A DNA stretch of 64,000 bases from the NCBI GenBank assembly GCA_002439085.1, contig DJSW01000016.1, positions 46,629-110,628 of the forward strand. Reading direction: 5' to 3'. The notes beneath the pieces were generated by a model, which worked only from the letters and a program-made list of their open reading frames with translations, made no database searches and had not been told where the DNA came from. The position numbers were made by a program, and so were the translations under genes. This stretch comes from Alphaproteobacteria bacterium UBA6324 (GTDB lineage Bacteria > Pseudomonadota > Alphaproteobacteria > CAAGCB01 > CAG-977). Below, one piece after another: positions 26,632-35,489 of this stretch (position 1 is the first letter of the stretch; the number at the start of each line of letters is the position of its first letter).

Positions 26632-27459
26632 TCACAGCGAAATCAGCGGGATGTTTTCGCGGTTTTCGGAAACGATCCAGCGCGCGACGAAATACATCAT
26701 AATGCCGATATACGTTCCCATGACCGCGTCGCTGATAAAGCATTGGGCGGCGATCACCGTTGACAGGGTCGTCAGCGCGGCCAACGCGTACAGATACCAG
26801 CGGATCTTCGGCCAAAAGGATGCGGCCGCGACAATCACCGCCCATAAACTTTGAACGGCGAAGCTGGGAAACGATGTTTCGGAAACGCGGAACCGGAACG
26901 CCGAAAAACCGTACAGGCGCATGGTGTCCAAAAATTCGGGCGTGTAGCGTCCGGCCACGATGTTCAGCGCCAGCGTGACGCCCGACGACAGGGCGAGCGT
27001 CAGCAAAACGAACAAAACGGCGCGCGCTTTGACCATATTTTTTTCAAACACGTCCGTTGTCAACGATAATCCCGCGACGGCCATGTAAAACAGCCACAGA
27101 CCGGCCAGAATCAAGAACCACCACCCCGACGGGTTCAAATCCGCCAAAGCGGACAGGTTGCCCTGCTGCGGCGCGGACAGGCGCGCCATAGCGAACGGTT
27201 CGTCCAAAAATCCGATTGAAAACGCGCAGAACAGGCAGACATAGATGAACGCCGCGGTTTTAGGCTGTTCACGGGTGAATGCGGCGACGATTTCGCCCCC
27301 GCGAACCAATCGGGGACGCAAATTTCCCCACCGCAGCGAATCGGCGGATTTCCGGACGGCCGGCGATTTTAACGCCTTGTCGAACAGGGCGGCGGATTTT
27401 TGCGCCGCGGCCGTTGCGACGGTTTTGAAACGTTCTGCGATTTTTTTTCTGTCAATCAT
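26632..27459 (-). CDS. PAP2-like membrane protein with altered active site
   Basis: 275 residues, about five to six membrane segments after a basic N-terminal region. The order GRYTPEF ... SFPSFAVQS ... AQCFISDAVMGTYIG parallels the three motifs of PAP2 (type 2 phosphatidic acid phosphatase) proteins, but PSGH reads PSFA and the HxxxD histidine is replaced by Phe. This suggests a PAP2-fold protein without standard phosphatase chemistry. The assignment rests on motif spacing only. Confidence 0.5.
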   Translation of the reverse strand: MIDRKKIAERFKTVATAAAQKSAALFDKALKSPAVRKSADSLRWGNLRPRLVRGGEIVAAFTREQPKTAAFIYVCLFCAFSIGFLDEPFAMARLSAPQQGNLSALADLNPSGWWFLILAGLWLFYMAVAGLSLTTDVFEKNMVKARAVLFVLLTLALSSGVTLALNIVAGRYTPEFLDTMRLYGFSAFRFRVSETSFPSFAVQSLWAVIVAAASFWPKIRWYLYALAALTTLSTVIAAQCFISDAVMGTYIGIMMYFVARWIVSENRENIPLISL

Positions 27460-27614
27460 GATTCTGTCCGCTGCTTTTATAAAACCGACGCTACTATAAC
27501 ATAAGAAAACGGCAAGGTTAAGGGGTGTGACAATGTTTTTTTGCGCGTCCGCGCACCCGCGTGTTGAAAAACGCGCGGCCGGAATTTAAAATAAACGCCG
27601 CGGAGAGGAAAGAT

Positions 27615-27956
27615 ATGAAAACGGCCGGTGTGATATTGACGATTGTTTTGATTCTGTCGGGGACGGTTGCGTCCGCCGATGTCGTCGATATGCGCGCCTA
27701 CAGCATCAAACGCGGGTTCAAGGCCTATCACGCCAAAAAATCGGCGGGGCATCAGCCCGTCGTGCATAAAACGACCGCCGCTTCGCCGAAAACGGGGGCG
27801 CCGCAGCCGGTGGCGCGGCAGTCGCAACCCCAGCAACAGCCGCAAAACCAGAACGCGCAGGCGCAGCCGCCCGCCGTTTCGGATGCGAAATCGAAGCAGC
27901 ACAAGGAAATGCAGAAATACATTGATGAAAATCCGGAAGTGCTGCCGGATATTTAA
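27615..27956 (+). CDS. Small secreted protein, VVDMRAYS family, member 1
   Basis: 113 residues from ATG 27615 (AGAGGAAAG upstream). Signal peptide (TAGVILTIVLILSGTVASA), then DVVDMRAYSIKRGFKAY and a low-complexity tail rich in Gln, Pro and Ala. The stretch after the signal peptide is shared with the next gene, showing that the two are paralogues. First of four same-strand genes for small exported proteins; function unknown. Confidence 0.65.
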   Translation: MKTAGVILTIVLILSGTVASADVVDMRAYSIKRGFKAYHAKKSAGHQPVVHKTTAASPKTGAPQPVARQSQPQQQPQNQNAQAQPPAVSDAKSKQHKEMQKYIDENPEVLPDI

Positions 27957-27967
27957 GGCGGGGGACG

Positions 27968-28360
27968 ATGCGTCGTTTTTTGTTGCTTTTATCGGGAATT
28001 GTTCTGTTCGCGTCGGTCGCGTCCGCGCAGGTCGTCGATATGCGCGCCTACAGCCGCCGCCGCGGGTTTAAGGCCTATACGGTCAAACACGAACAAACGC
28101 AAAGGGCTGAACGGCAATATGTCCGCCAGCCGTCCGCGCAGACCGTTCAGAATGCGCAGAATGCCGCCGTAACGCCGCAAAAGAAACAGCCGGCCGCGCA
28201 GTCTGACAACGGCCGCATTCGCCAGACGGGCGTGAAAATTTTTCAGGAAAAGGACGAGGACAAGGTTTTGAAATTCGATGTAGATAATCCCGAATTTGAC
28301 AAACTGACAAAAAGACAGCAGGATGACGTGATGAGCCGCATTTCGATAAAGGAAGAATGA
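27968..28360 (+). CDS. Small secreted protein, VVDMRAYS family, member 2
   Basis: 130 residues. Signal peptide (RRFLLLLSGIVLFASVASA), then QVVDMRAYSRRRGFKAYTVK, matching member 1 directly after the cleavage site, then a Gln/Ala/Arg-rich linker and an acidic C-terminal part (KVLKFDVDNPEFDKL). It starts 11 bases after member 1 and its stop codon overlaps the next start (ATGA). Confidence 0.65.
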   Translation: MRRFLLLLSGIVLFASVASAQVVDMRAYSRRRGFKAYTVKHEQTQRAERQYVRQPSAQTVQNAQNAAVTPQKKQPAAQSDNGRIRQTGVKIFQEKDEDKVLKFDVDNPEFDKLTKRQQDDVMSRISIKEE

Positions 28361-28884
28361 TGATGAAAAAATATGTGATTTTCGCATTGGGGATGCTGAT
28401 GGGAACGCAGGCGCAGGCCGTCTGTTCGGGCGGGTTCGACGGCCGCGGCGGCATGGATTCCGGATGTTCCGAAATGGGCGCGCTGGGCGAGCTGATCTAC
28501 AAGCGCGACGACGCCGGCCGTGTGTTGCGCAAACGGAACGACGCGGAAATCAAGGACTATCTGGTCACGACGGTTGAAAAACGGTTGGAACGCCGCGGCA
28601 TTACGATGAAAGACAAAAACGGGTCGCCGGTGATCAAAATCGACCGCGACACCGTCACGTTCGACCTGTTCAACCAGAACGGGGAAAAGATTTACACCTA
28701 TACCGTCGATGTGGCCAAAGGGGTGCCGCAAAACGAAAAGGACATCATCGCCGCGCGCGAATCCTACGACGCGCAAAAGGCGCGCGCCAAGGCCGACCGT
28801 TTGGATCGGATCGCCAAGGTGCAGGCTTTGGGCGACAAAATCAAGGCCGAGGAAATCGACGGCAAGGCGGCGGCGAAAAAATGA
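28357..28884 (+). CDS. Secreted protein of unknown function
   Basis: 175 residues, beginning with three consecutive ATG codons (28357, 28360, 28363); GGA at 28351 best fits the second or third. Signal peptide ending TQAQA, then CSGGFDGRGGMDSGCSEMG with two cysteines that could form a disulfide, and a Lys/Ala-rich helical C terminus. It overlaps both neighbours by 4 bases, so translation is probably coupled. Confidence 0.6.
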   Translation: MMMKKYVIFALGMLMGTQAQAVCSGGFDGRGGMDSGCSEMGALGELIYKRDDAGRVLRKRNDAEIKDYLVTTVEKRLERRGITMKDKNGSPVIKIDRDTVTFDLFNQNGEKIYTYTVDVAKGVPQNEKDIIAARESYDAQKARAKADRLDRIAKVQALGDKIKAEEIDGKAAAKK

Positions 28885-29222
28885 AAAAGCTTTTGTTGAC
28901 GGCGGGGATCGTATGCGCGCTGGCGGCTTGCGCCGAACGGCGGGTCGAGGACAAGACGCCTTTGATGTTGGAAACGGCGATCGACAGCGATTTGCTGGTT
29001 TTGAAAACCGAGGATGTTCGCATCGCCGAAGTGCGGGCGAAGCGGATCGCGTATGAATACAGGGACGCGAACGTCCGTTTGGTTCAGCTGGAGGATCACG
29101 CCCGCCGTTTTTGCGAAGGGCAGGGGCGCGACGTGATTTTGGTCGATATGCGGTTGACAAAGCGGGACGGTTTCCGCCGCGCGACGTTCGATTGTCGGGA
29201 AAAGCCCGTCCTAATCCCCTGA
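28881..29222 (+). CDS. Small lipoprotein
   Basis: 113 residues. The lipobox LAAC (residues 14-17) after a basic, hydrophobic leader marks it as a lipoprotein; the mature part has a second Cys pair region (FCEGQG, DCREKP). Last of the four-gene small exported protein cluster; overlaps the preceding gene by 4 bases and converges on the ribbon-helix-helix gene with a 12-base overlap. Confidence 0.65.
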   Translation: MKKLLLTAGIVCALAACAERRVEDKTPLMLETAIDSDLLVLKTEDVRIAEVRAKRIAYEYRDANVRLVQLEDHARRFCEGQGRDVILVDMRLTKRDGFRRATFDCREKPVLIP

Positions 29223-29417
29223 AACGGCCTTTAAAACAAACACGCGCAGGGACGACGACAGGCTGTCCGTCCGTTCGGCGTCGATTCGCGTGATCAATTC
29301 GGCGGGCGTCATCCCTTTGTCGGCGGCGATTTTTTTCAACGTCGCGTAAAATTCGGGTTCCAACGAAACGCTGGTGCGGTGGCCGGCGATCATGACGGAA
29401 TATTTGCGCACGCTCAT
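29211..29417 (-). CDS. Ribbon-helix-helix domain protein
   Basis: 68 residues: RKYSVMIAGHRTSVSLEPEFYATLKKIAADKG...SSLRVFVLKAV matches the alphaproteobacterial RHH_4-type family found beside fumarase and sspB. It probably binds DNA as a dimer; its target is unknown. The start overlaps the fumarase stop by 4 bases, so it is translated from the same mRNA. Confidence 0.8.
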   Translation of the reverse strand: MSVRKYSVMIAGHRTSVSLEPEFYATLKKIAADKGMTPAELITRIDAERTDSLSSSLRVFVLKAVSGD

Positions 29418-30979
29418 TTTTTCAAAATCCGTTTAAAAAAATCATTTCCCTTGTTATCCGTCAGGACAAAGGCCGGAAAGTCCTTGACCGTGATTCGCCA
29501 CACCGCTTCCATCCCCAATTCGGGAAAAGCCAGACAGCGGCATTCCGTGATGTGTTCCGCCGCCGTTTGCGCCGCCGCACCGCCCAGCGTGCCCAGATAG
29601 AATCCGCCGTTGTCGCGGCAGGCGTTCGTCACCGCGTCCGACCGGTTTCCTTTGGCCAGCATGATCAGCGACGCGCCGTGTTTTTGCAGCAAATCGACAT
29701 AGGAATCCATACGTCCCGCCGTGGTGGGGCCGAACGATCCCGACGGCATCCCCGCGGGCGTTTTGGCGGGACCCGCGTAATAAACCGGAAAGCGTTTCAG
29801 GTAATCCGGCAACTCTTCGCCTCGTTCCAGCATTTCCTTGAACCGCGCGTGTGCGATGTCGCGCGCCACGATCAGCGTGCCGTTCAACGATACCCGATCC
29901 CCGACCTTCAGCTTGTCCAAATCGGCCAGCGTTTCGGATATCGGGCGGTTCAGGTCGATTCGCGTGCCCGCGCCGTTCAGCGCGTTGTCCCGGATGTCGG
30001 GCAGGTATTGCACCGGATCGGTTTCCAGTTGTTCCAAAAACGCGCCGTCGGGCGTGATTTGCGCCAGAATGTTCCTGTCCGCGACGCATGAAACGCCGAT
30101 CCCGACGGGCAGGGACGCGCCGTGACGCGACAGGCGGATCACCCGAACGTCCAAGCAGAAATGGCTGCCGCCGAATTGCGCGCCCAAGCCGTTGGCGTTG
30201 ATCAGGGGCAGCAGCTCGTTTTCCAAATCGGTGTCCCTGAACCCCGATTCGGTCGCGGGCATGGCGTCCAAAGCTTTGGCGGACGCCAGTTTGACGGCTT
30301 TCAGGTTGGCTTCGGCGCTGGTGCCGCCGACGACGACCGCCAGATGATAGGGCGGGCAGGCCGCCGTGCCGATTTCCCGAATCTTTTCCAGTAAAAAGGA
30401 AACCAGCGCGGGTTTGTTCAACAGGGCGCGCGTTTGTTGGAACAGGTACGTCTTGTTCGCCGATCCGCCGCCCTTGGCGATCATCAAAAAACGGTAACTG
30501 TCGCCCTTTGCCGCCGTCAGGTCGATTTGCGCGGGCAGGTTGTCGCCCGTGTTTCTTTCCGTGAAAAACGATGTCGGCGCGTTTTGGGAATAGCGCAAAT
30601 TCAGTGTGGTGTAAGCTTTTTTTATCCCCCGTTCGATCGCAGCCGATTCTTCGCCGTCCGTTAAAACCAGATGCCCCTTTTCGCCCAGAACGATCGCCGT
30701 TCCCGTGTCCTGACACAATGGCAGAACCATGCCCGCCGCGATGTTCGCGTTTTTCAAAAACTGCAGGGCGGCGAACTTTTCGTTGGCGGAGGATCGCGGG
30801 TCGTCGAACACGCCGCGCAAAGCCCGCAAATGATCCGCGCGCAGCAAATGCGACACGTCGCGGAACGCGGCGAACGCCAGATCCTCGAACACGCGGGCGG
30901 GAACGCGCAGGAATCCGTTTTCAACAGAAACCGGATCGGTGTCGATTTCGCGGAAAGCCGCCGGCGCGGGGAACAGCAT
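29414..30979 (-). CDS. Fumarate hydratase, class I (iron-sulfur type)
   Basis: 521 residues, single-chain class I fumarase interconverting fumarate and malate in the TCA cycle. PLCQDTGTA contains the first cluster cysteine, HFCLDVRV and GNRSDAVTNACRDNGGFYLGTLGG mark later conserved regions, and SGSFGPTTAGRMD is the beta-part signature. Middle gene of sspB-fumarase-RHH on the minus strand; 3 bases separate it from sspB. Confidence 0.93.
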   Translation of the reverse strand: MLFPAPAAFREIDTDPVSVENGFLRVPARVFEDLAFAAFRDVSHLLRADHLRALRGVFDDPRSSANEKFAALQFLKNANIAAGMVLPLCQDTGTAIVLGEKGHLVLTDGEESAAIERGIKKAYTTLNLRYSQNAPTSFFTERNTGDNLPAQIDLTAAKGDSYRFLMIAKGGGSANKTYLFQQTRALLNKPALVSFLLEKIREIGTAACPPYHLAVVVGGTSAEANLKAVKLASAKALDAMPATESGFRDTDLENELLPLINANGLGAQFGGSHFCLDVRVIRLSRHGASLPVGIGVSCVADRNILAQITPDGAFLEQLETDPVQYLPDIRDNALNGAGTRIDLNRPISETLADLDKLKVGDRVSLNGTLIVARDIAHARFKEMLERGEELPDYLKRFPVYYAGPAKTPAGMPSGSFGPTTAGRMDSYVDLLQKHGASLIMLAKGNRSDAVTNACRDNGGFYLGTLGGAAAQTAAEHITECRCLAFPELGMEAVWRITVKDFPAFVLTDNKGNDFFKRILKK

Positions 30980-30982
30980 GGC

Positions 30983-31429
30983 TTATTTCTTTTTGCGGAA
31001 CGCGCTGAGGCTGACGACGTTTTCGCCGTCGGCGGCGGGAACGTCCGCGGGCGTTTCGGGTGCGACGGGTTCGGGCGCGGGCGCGACGGCGTTGAACGAA
31101 ACCGCGAATTGCGCGAACGGGTCGGCGAACCGCGTGATCGCGTCGAACGGCACCGTGATGCGTTCGGAAATGCCCGAAAAGCTGAGCGTGACCGAAAACG
31201 ATTCGTCGCCGACATCCAGATCGCTGAACTCGTGCTGTAAAACAATGGTCATTTCTTCGGGGTATCCGGCTTTCAACCGTTTCGACAAAACGACATCCCG
31301 ACGGTTTGTTTGAAACGTGATATAGAAATGATTGCCGTCCAATCCGTTTTCCTGCGCCAGTTTCAACGCGTCGCGCACGACGTGCATCAAAGCCCGTTCG
31401 ACAAGGTGTTCATAGGAAATTTCGGTCAT
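30983..31429 (-). CDS. sspB: SspB-like ClpXP adaptor (alphaproteobacterial type)
   Basis: 148 residues. Folded N-terminal part (ISYEHLVERALMHVVRDALKLAQENGLDGNHFYITFQTNRRDVVLSKRLKAGYPEEMTIVLQ) followed by a long Pro/Ala/Glu linker and a short conserved tail (NVVSLSAFRKKK) expected to dock on ClpX. SspB delivers ssrA-tagged proteins to ClpXP; fittingly, the tmRNA gene lies directly upstream on the same strand. Confidence 0.88.
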   Translation of the reverse strand: MTEISYEHLVERALMHVVRDALKLAQENGLDGNHFYITFQTNRRDVVLSKRLKAGYPEEMTIVLQHEFSDLDVGDESFSVTLSFSGISERITVPFDAITRFADPFAQFAVSFNAVAPAPEPVAPETPADVPAADGENVVSLSAFRKKK

Positions 31430-31464
31430 CGGCGATCCTTTTAAAAAAAGCGGTTAAAGAAAAA

Positions 31465-31757
31465 CGGGACACTTCTGTTGCTAGGCAAGTCCCCGCCCCA
31501 CCCGCGACGCTCAAGCCGCGGGGATTAAGTTCGGTCATCCGGCCGCATTACGCAGCGAGAGCAACCTGAGTGCGATTATCGTTCGCATTTAAAATTACAG
31601 CCCGATAACGGTGGTACAATGCCGGATGCAAACCTTACCTTTACTACGCGCGTCGATCCTGTTTCGTCCCCGTATGGTGGAGACGCCGGGTACCGCCCCC
31701 GGGTCCGCTACGCCTATTCCATAGGGCGTTTAGCATCATAGTCGGGAAGACCCGACG
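31465..31757 (-). ncRNA. ssrA: Circularly permuted (two-piece) tmRNA
   Basis: On the minus strand the acceptor piece comes first, ending in a T arm (CCGGG...CCCGG) and CGTCTCCACCA. After only three bases the coding piece begins with GGGGACGAAACAGGATCGACG. GGGGACG pairs with CGTCTCC to form the tRNA-like acceptor stem. The tag reads ANDNRTQVALAA followed by TAA (near 31581-31543). A 3' hairpin (GGGAC...GTCCC) and TTTTTCTTT end the gene. The permuted layout is characteristic of alphaproteobacteria; the two pieces arise by processing. Confidence 0.92.
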
Positions 31758-31762
31758 CCATA

Positions 31763-31791
31763 ATTATAAGGACGGCCGCGTCAAAACGCAA
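31763..31791 (-). promoter_or_regulatory. ssrA promoter
   Basis: Minus-strand TTGCGT (31791-31786), 17-base spacer, perfect TATAAT (31768-31763). Confidence 0.8.
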
Positions 31792-32018
31792 GAGCGGAAA
31801 ACGCCGGAGGGCAACTTCCTCGACTGTCGGGCGCATTCTGCGGTTCAAAATGCTTTTTCGGTGACGAAAATCACAAAAAATCACTGAAAAAAAGCAAAAA
31901 AATGCGGAAAAGCGCGCTTTTTCCTATTGACCGGATAAAGCTTCGCGTTTTAAACTTCCCCCTAGATTCGCGATTGAATCTGAGTTTTATCTTTTAATTT
32001 AATAGAGGGAGCCCTCAC

Positions 32019-32291
32019 GTGAATAAGAACGATCTCGTAGCTGAAGTAGCGAAGAATACCGGCCTGTCCAAAACGGACGCCAGCAAATCCGTTGATGCCT
32101 TTTTGAACGCCATCACCGGCACTTTGAAAAAGGGCGACGAAGTCCGTCTGGTCGGATTCGGCACGTTCAGCATCGCCGAACGCGCTGCGACCGAAGGCCG
32201 CAACCCCCGCACGGGTGCCAAAATCAATATTCCGGCTTCTAAACAGCCGAAATTCAAGGCCGGCAAAGGTTTGAAAGACGCTGTCAACTAA
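32019..32291 (+). CDS. hup: DNA-binding protein HU
   Basis: 90 residues starting at GTG 32019, which has GAGGGAG 8 bases upstream. MNKNDLVAEVAKNTGLSKTDA, then FGTFSIAERAATEGRNPRTGAKINIPASKQPKFKAGKGLK, the DNA-wrapping beta arm. A nucleoid architectural protein. A likely promoter is TTGACC (31927) with TTAAAC (31950), 17 bases apart, after the divergent ssrA unit. Confidence 0.96.
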   Translation: MNKNDLVAEVAKNTGLSKTDASKSVDAFLNAITGTLKKGDEVRLVGFGTFSIAERAATEGRNPRTGAKINIPASKQPKFKAGKGLKDAVN

Positions 32292-32395
32292 TCGCGCTTT
32301 CTTATTTAAAGACAGGCGGTACGCGTTTCGCGGCCGCTTGTTTTTTTTTGACTTGATTATCGGGTGGAAAATCCTGTATAACCACGATTGTTCAC

Positions 32396-32472
32396 GGGCG
32401 ACTAGCTCAGCTGGTTAGAGCATCTCGTTTACACCGAGAGGGTCTGCGGTTCGAATCCGTAGTCGCCTACCA
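32396..32472 (+). tRNA. tRNA-Val (anticodon TAC)
   Basis: 77-nt cloverleaf with encoded CCA. Acceptor GGGCGAC/GTCGCCT (first pair G-U), anticodon loop TTTACAC giving TAC, T arm GGTTCGAATCC. A TATAAC box (32377-32382) lies 18 bases after TTGATT. Confidence 0.95.
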
Positions 32473-32473
32473 A

Positions 32474-32512
32474 TAAAGAGAGGGAGATTTTAATCTCCCT
32501 CTCTTTTATTGG
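32474..32512 (+). terminator. Terminator after tRNA-Val
   Basis: AAAGAGAGGGAGAT-TTTA-ATCTCCCTCTCTTTTA, almost perfect and bidirectional. Confidence 0.88.
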
Positions 32513-32524
32513 TATAGAAGACTT

Positions 32525-32541
32525 GGATTTGAACCGCAGAC
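32525..32541 (-). repeat. Inverted partial copy of tRNA-Val T arm
   Basis: Seventeen bases here are the reverse complement of tRNA positions 32442-32458 with one mismatch. Two imperfect 18-bp direct repeats (ACTGCCGT.. at about 32543 and 32562) and a GTCTGCG arm follow. The ~230 bases up to the Fic gene hold no other feature I can support; they look like debris of an integration event. Confidence 0.35.
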
Positions 32542-32702
32542 ACTGCCGTGCGGGCGAAAATACTGCCGTATGGGCAAAAGTGTCGGTCTGCGCGCGGCTT
32601 TTCTTGATTTGATTCGCGGGCGCGCCGGATGTTCGGAACGGTCGGTCGGCTTGATTTTCTTTTGTATTCGGCTATACTTAACCGTTCTTTGGCGGGGAAG
32701 TT

Positions 32703-33515
32703 ATGGAATATTTTGAAGAATATAAAAAACAGGGCGAGCCGGAAAAATATAAAAAGGCGGAAAACTGGGGCGTGGCTGTCGGTTTGCAGCGGGTTGACAA
32801 CCTGACGCCTTCAAAATACCTGATCGAAGTGGCCAAGGAGAATATCGAAGGGCGGATTTCCATTGACGAAGCCGGAAGGCTGGTTTCCGGCTATTATCAA
32901 AAAAATCCGGCCGCGACTCTGCGAGAACATAATGAAAAAGAGGCGGACGAGGTTTCGGCGCGTATTGCCAAACTGTTAAGCACCCGCGCTTTTTCGTTCA
33001 GTCCGGCGGAGCTGATATCCATTCACGGAACGTTGTTCGCAGGCGTTTTTGATAAGGAAACCGCCGGCAAAATCAGAACTTACGACATCGTCAAAAAAGA
33101 ACCGGTGTTAAACGGTGACACCGTTGTTTACGGTCGTGCCGACAACATTATGGAAATGCTTGACTATGATTTTGCGCAGGAAAAACGGTTTAATTATAAA
33201 GGCCTTTCCAAACGGGAAAAAGCGGAACGGCTGGCCGTGTTCACTGCCGGAATTTGGCAAATCCACCCGTTTTGGGAGGGCAATACCCGCACTACGGCGG
33301 TGTTTATGATAAAATATCTTGGCGCGCTGGGTTTTGAAGTCAATAACGATATGTTTGAAACGCACGCAAAATATTTCCGAAACGCTTTGGTGCGCGCCAA
33401 TTATCAGAATTTAAACAAGGATGTTTACTATACCCTTGAATATTTAAACAAATTTTTCGGCAATTTGCTGTTGGGCGAAAAAAATCCGTTGGATGACGGG
33501 GAAATGCGGATATAG
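32703..33515 (+). CDS. Fic family AMP/NMP-transferase-like protein
   Basis: 270 residues. The Fic motif HPFWEGNTRT (residues 188-197) carries the catalytic His and the anion-binding Gly-Asn, with a preceding hairpin (KIRTYDIVKKEPVLNGDTVVYGRADNI) that positions the target. The last Arg of the canonical motif (HxFxxGNGRxxR) is replaced, as in the HPFREGNTRT subgroup. Fic enzymes usually transfer AMP from ATP to a hydroxyl on a target protein. No antitoxin gene is adjacent and I see no clear inhibitory helix motif. The neighbouring tRNA fragment suggests horizontal arrival. Confidence 0.85.
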   Translation: MEYFEEYKKQGEPEKYKKAENWGVAVGLQRVDNLTPSKYLIEVAKENIEGRISIDEAGRLVSGYYQKNPAATLREHNEKEADEVSARIAKLLSTRAFSFSPAELISIHGTLFAGVFDKETAGKIRTYDIVKKEPVLNGDTVVYGRADNIMEMLDYDFAQEKRFNYKGLSKREKAERLAVFTAGIWQIHPFWEGNTRTTAVFMIKYLGALGFEVNNDMFETHAKYFRNALVRANYQNLNKDVYYTLEYLNKFFGNLLLGEKNPLDDGEMRI

Positions 33516-33612
33516 CAAACTTCGGAGAAGCGCGAAACACCGAGGCGGGCGGTGTTTTTAATTATTGTTTGCGTCTGTCCTTTTATGTTAAAATCCGCGA
33601 CCGGAGGCCAAT

Positions 33613-35433
33613 ATGAACAATCATCCGCCGCGCTGGGATTTGTCCCCGCTTTACAAATCAATCGACGACCCGCAAATCGACAGGGATTTGGAGGCTGTCG
33701 CGGCGCGGGCGCGCAGATTCGCCGTGCGCGGGCAGGGGAAAATCGCCGAAATGATGCCCGCCGATTTCGGCAAAATGATTGTCGATTACGATCAGCTGGC
33801 CGCCAAAGCGGACAAGATTGACGCTTTTGCGACGATGGTTTACACGGCGGACATGGCCGACGAACGCAATGTCGCCTTTTATGAAAAAACGTCGGCGCGG
33901 ATCGGAAAAGCTTTGGAAAAGACGGATTTCTTTGAATCCGAAATCGCCGCTTTGCCCGACGGGGCGTTGAACCGTCTGATGACGGACGAAACGGCGCGAA
34001 AGTACGGCTTTTGGATCGAGCGGGCGCACGCGGAAAAGGTCGATTTGGACGCCGGAACGCGGGCGCGGCTGAACGAAAACGCCGATCAAACGGAAAAGGC
34101 GTTGCTGCTGTACGACAAAACCAAAAACGAAATTGATTTCAGAATCGACGGCGAAAAAGTCACGTCAAACGATTTGTACACCATGGCCTATTCCGCGGAT
34201 GAAACGGAACGGCGCAAGGCGGGGGCGGCGATGAACGCGGGGTACGCGGGCAAAGCGGACGTGTTCGCCGGCGTCGTCAACACCGTCGCGCGGAACAAGG
34301 CGTTTTCCGATCGCGCGCAAGGGTTTGAAACGCCCGTCGAATCGCGCAACAGGTCGAACAGGATCGACGGCGGGGTCGTTGACGCTTTGGTGTCCGCGGT
34401 TGACGCCGCCGCGCCGTCCGTCGCCCACCGCTATTACGCGTTGAAAGCGAAATGGGCGGGGCGCGACAAAATCGGCTATTGGGACAGAAACGCGCCCGTC
34501 GCGGGCATTGAACCGCGCCGCTATACGTTTGACGAAGCCAAAGAGATCGTGTTGTCGGCCTACGGCTCTTTTGACGCGGAAATGGGCGAAATCGCCCGTG
34601 GATTCTTTGACGAAAAACGCATTGACGCCGAACCGCGCGCGAACAAGGAGCCGGGGGAGTACGCGATGCCGGTCGTCAACGGCAAGCCGTACATCAAAAT
34701 GAGCTTCGGCGGCACGACCAACGACGTTTTGGCGCTGGCGCACGAATTGGGGCACGGCATCCATTACGAACTGGCGAAAAAACAAGGCGCTCTGGGGACG
34801 CAAATGCCTGTCACGATCGAGGAAACGGCGTCGATTTTCGGGGAGATGCTGGCTTTCGACGCGTTGTTGAAACGCGAAAAGGATCCGAAGCAACGCTTCG
34901 CCCTGCTGTCGGACAAAATGGGACGCGTCATGCTGACCACGTTCCGGCAGATTTCCCTGCACCACTATGAGGAAAGCGTTCACAACACCGTGCGCGAAAA
35001 GGGGAAAATCTCCGTTCCCGAAATCAATAGGGCGTGGACGGACGCGCAGCACAAAATGACGGGACCCGCCATGATCAACGACGAACGGTCGGCGTCGTGC
35101 TGGGCGGATGTGCCGCATTTGTTGAAAACGCCGTTTTATGTTTACGGTTATGCCTACGGGGAGTGTGTGACCTCGTCGCTGTATCAGGTGTACAAGGACG
35201 GGACGGTCAAGGATTTTCCGGAAAAATATAAGGAAATGCTGGCCAAAGGATCGACGGAGCGTCCCGAAAAACTGTTAAAACCGTTCGGTTTGAATGCGGC
35301 CGAACCCGATTTTTGGAATCGGGGGCTGTCCATGATGAAAGGCTGGGTTGACAAACTGGAACGCCTGACGCCGGAAATGACGCCGGTCAAAGCCGCCGCC
35401 GCGTTGAAACGGGCGAAATCGGCGGGCAGATGA
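33613..35433 (+). CDS. pepF: M3 family oligoendopeptidase F
   Basis: 606 residues. Zinc metallopeptidase with HELGHGIHYE (HExxH) and a downstream Glu in ETASIFGEMLAFD, plus the SFGGTTNDVLALA lead-in. A cytoplasmic enzyme cleaving short peptides. ATG 33613 follows a GGAGG (33603-33607). The end is 160 bases before ffh, with the ffh promoter between. Confidence 0.93.
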   Translation: MNNHPPRWDLSPLYKSIDDPQIDRDLEAVAARARRFAVRGQGKIAEMMPADFGKMIVDYDQLAAKADKIDAFATMVYTADMADERNVAFYEKTSARIGKALEKTDFFESEIAALPDGALNRLMTDETARKYGFWIERAHAEKVDLDAGTRARLNENADQTEKALLLYDKTKNEIDFRIDGEKVTSNDLYTMAYSADETERRKAGAAMNAGYAGKADVFAGVVNTVARNKAFSDRAQGFETPVESRNRSNRIDGGVVDALVSAVDAAAPSVAHRYYALKAKWAGRDKIGYWDRNAPVAGIEPRRYTFDEAKEIVLSAYGSFDAEMGEIARGFFDEKRIDAEPRANKEPGEYAMPVVNGKPYIKMSFGGTTNDVLALAHELGHGIHYELAKKQGALGTQMPVTIEETASIFGEMLAFDALLKREKDPKQRFALLSDKMGRVMLTTFRQISLHHYEESVHNTVREKGKISVPEINRAWTDAQHKMTGPAMINDERSASCWADVPHLLKTPFYVYGYAYGECVTSSLYQVYKDGTVKDFPEKYKEMLAKGSTERPEKLLKPFGLNAAEPDFWNRGLSMMKGWVDKLERLTPEMTPVKAAAALKRAKSAGR

Positions 35434-35453
35434 GCGAAAAACGGACTTTTCCG

Positions 35454-35482
35454 TTGACTCGCGCGCCGGAAAAAGATATAAA
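35454..35482 (+). promoter_or_regulatory. Promoter of ffh operon leader
   Basis: TTGACT (35454-35459), 17-base spacer, TATAAA (35477-35482): a near-ideal sigma70 promoter about 110 bases upstream of ffh. Confidence 0.75.
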
Positions 35483-35489
35483 CACCTTA

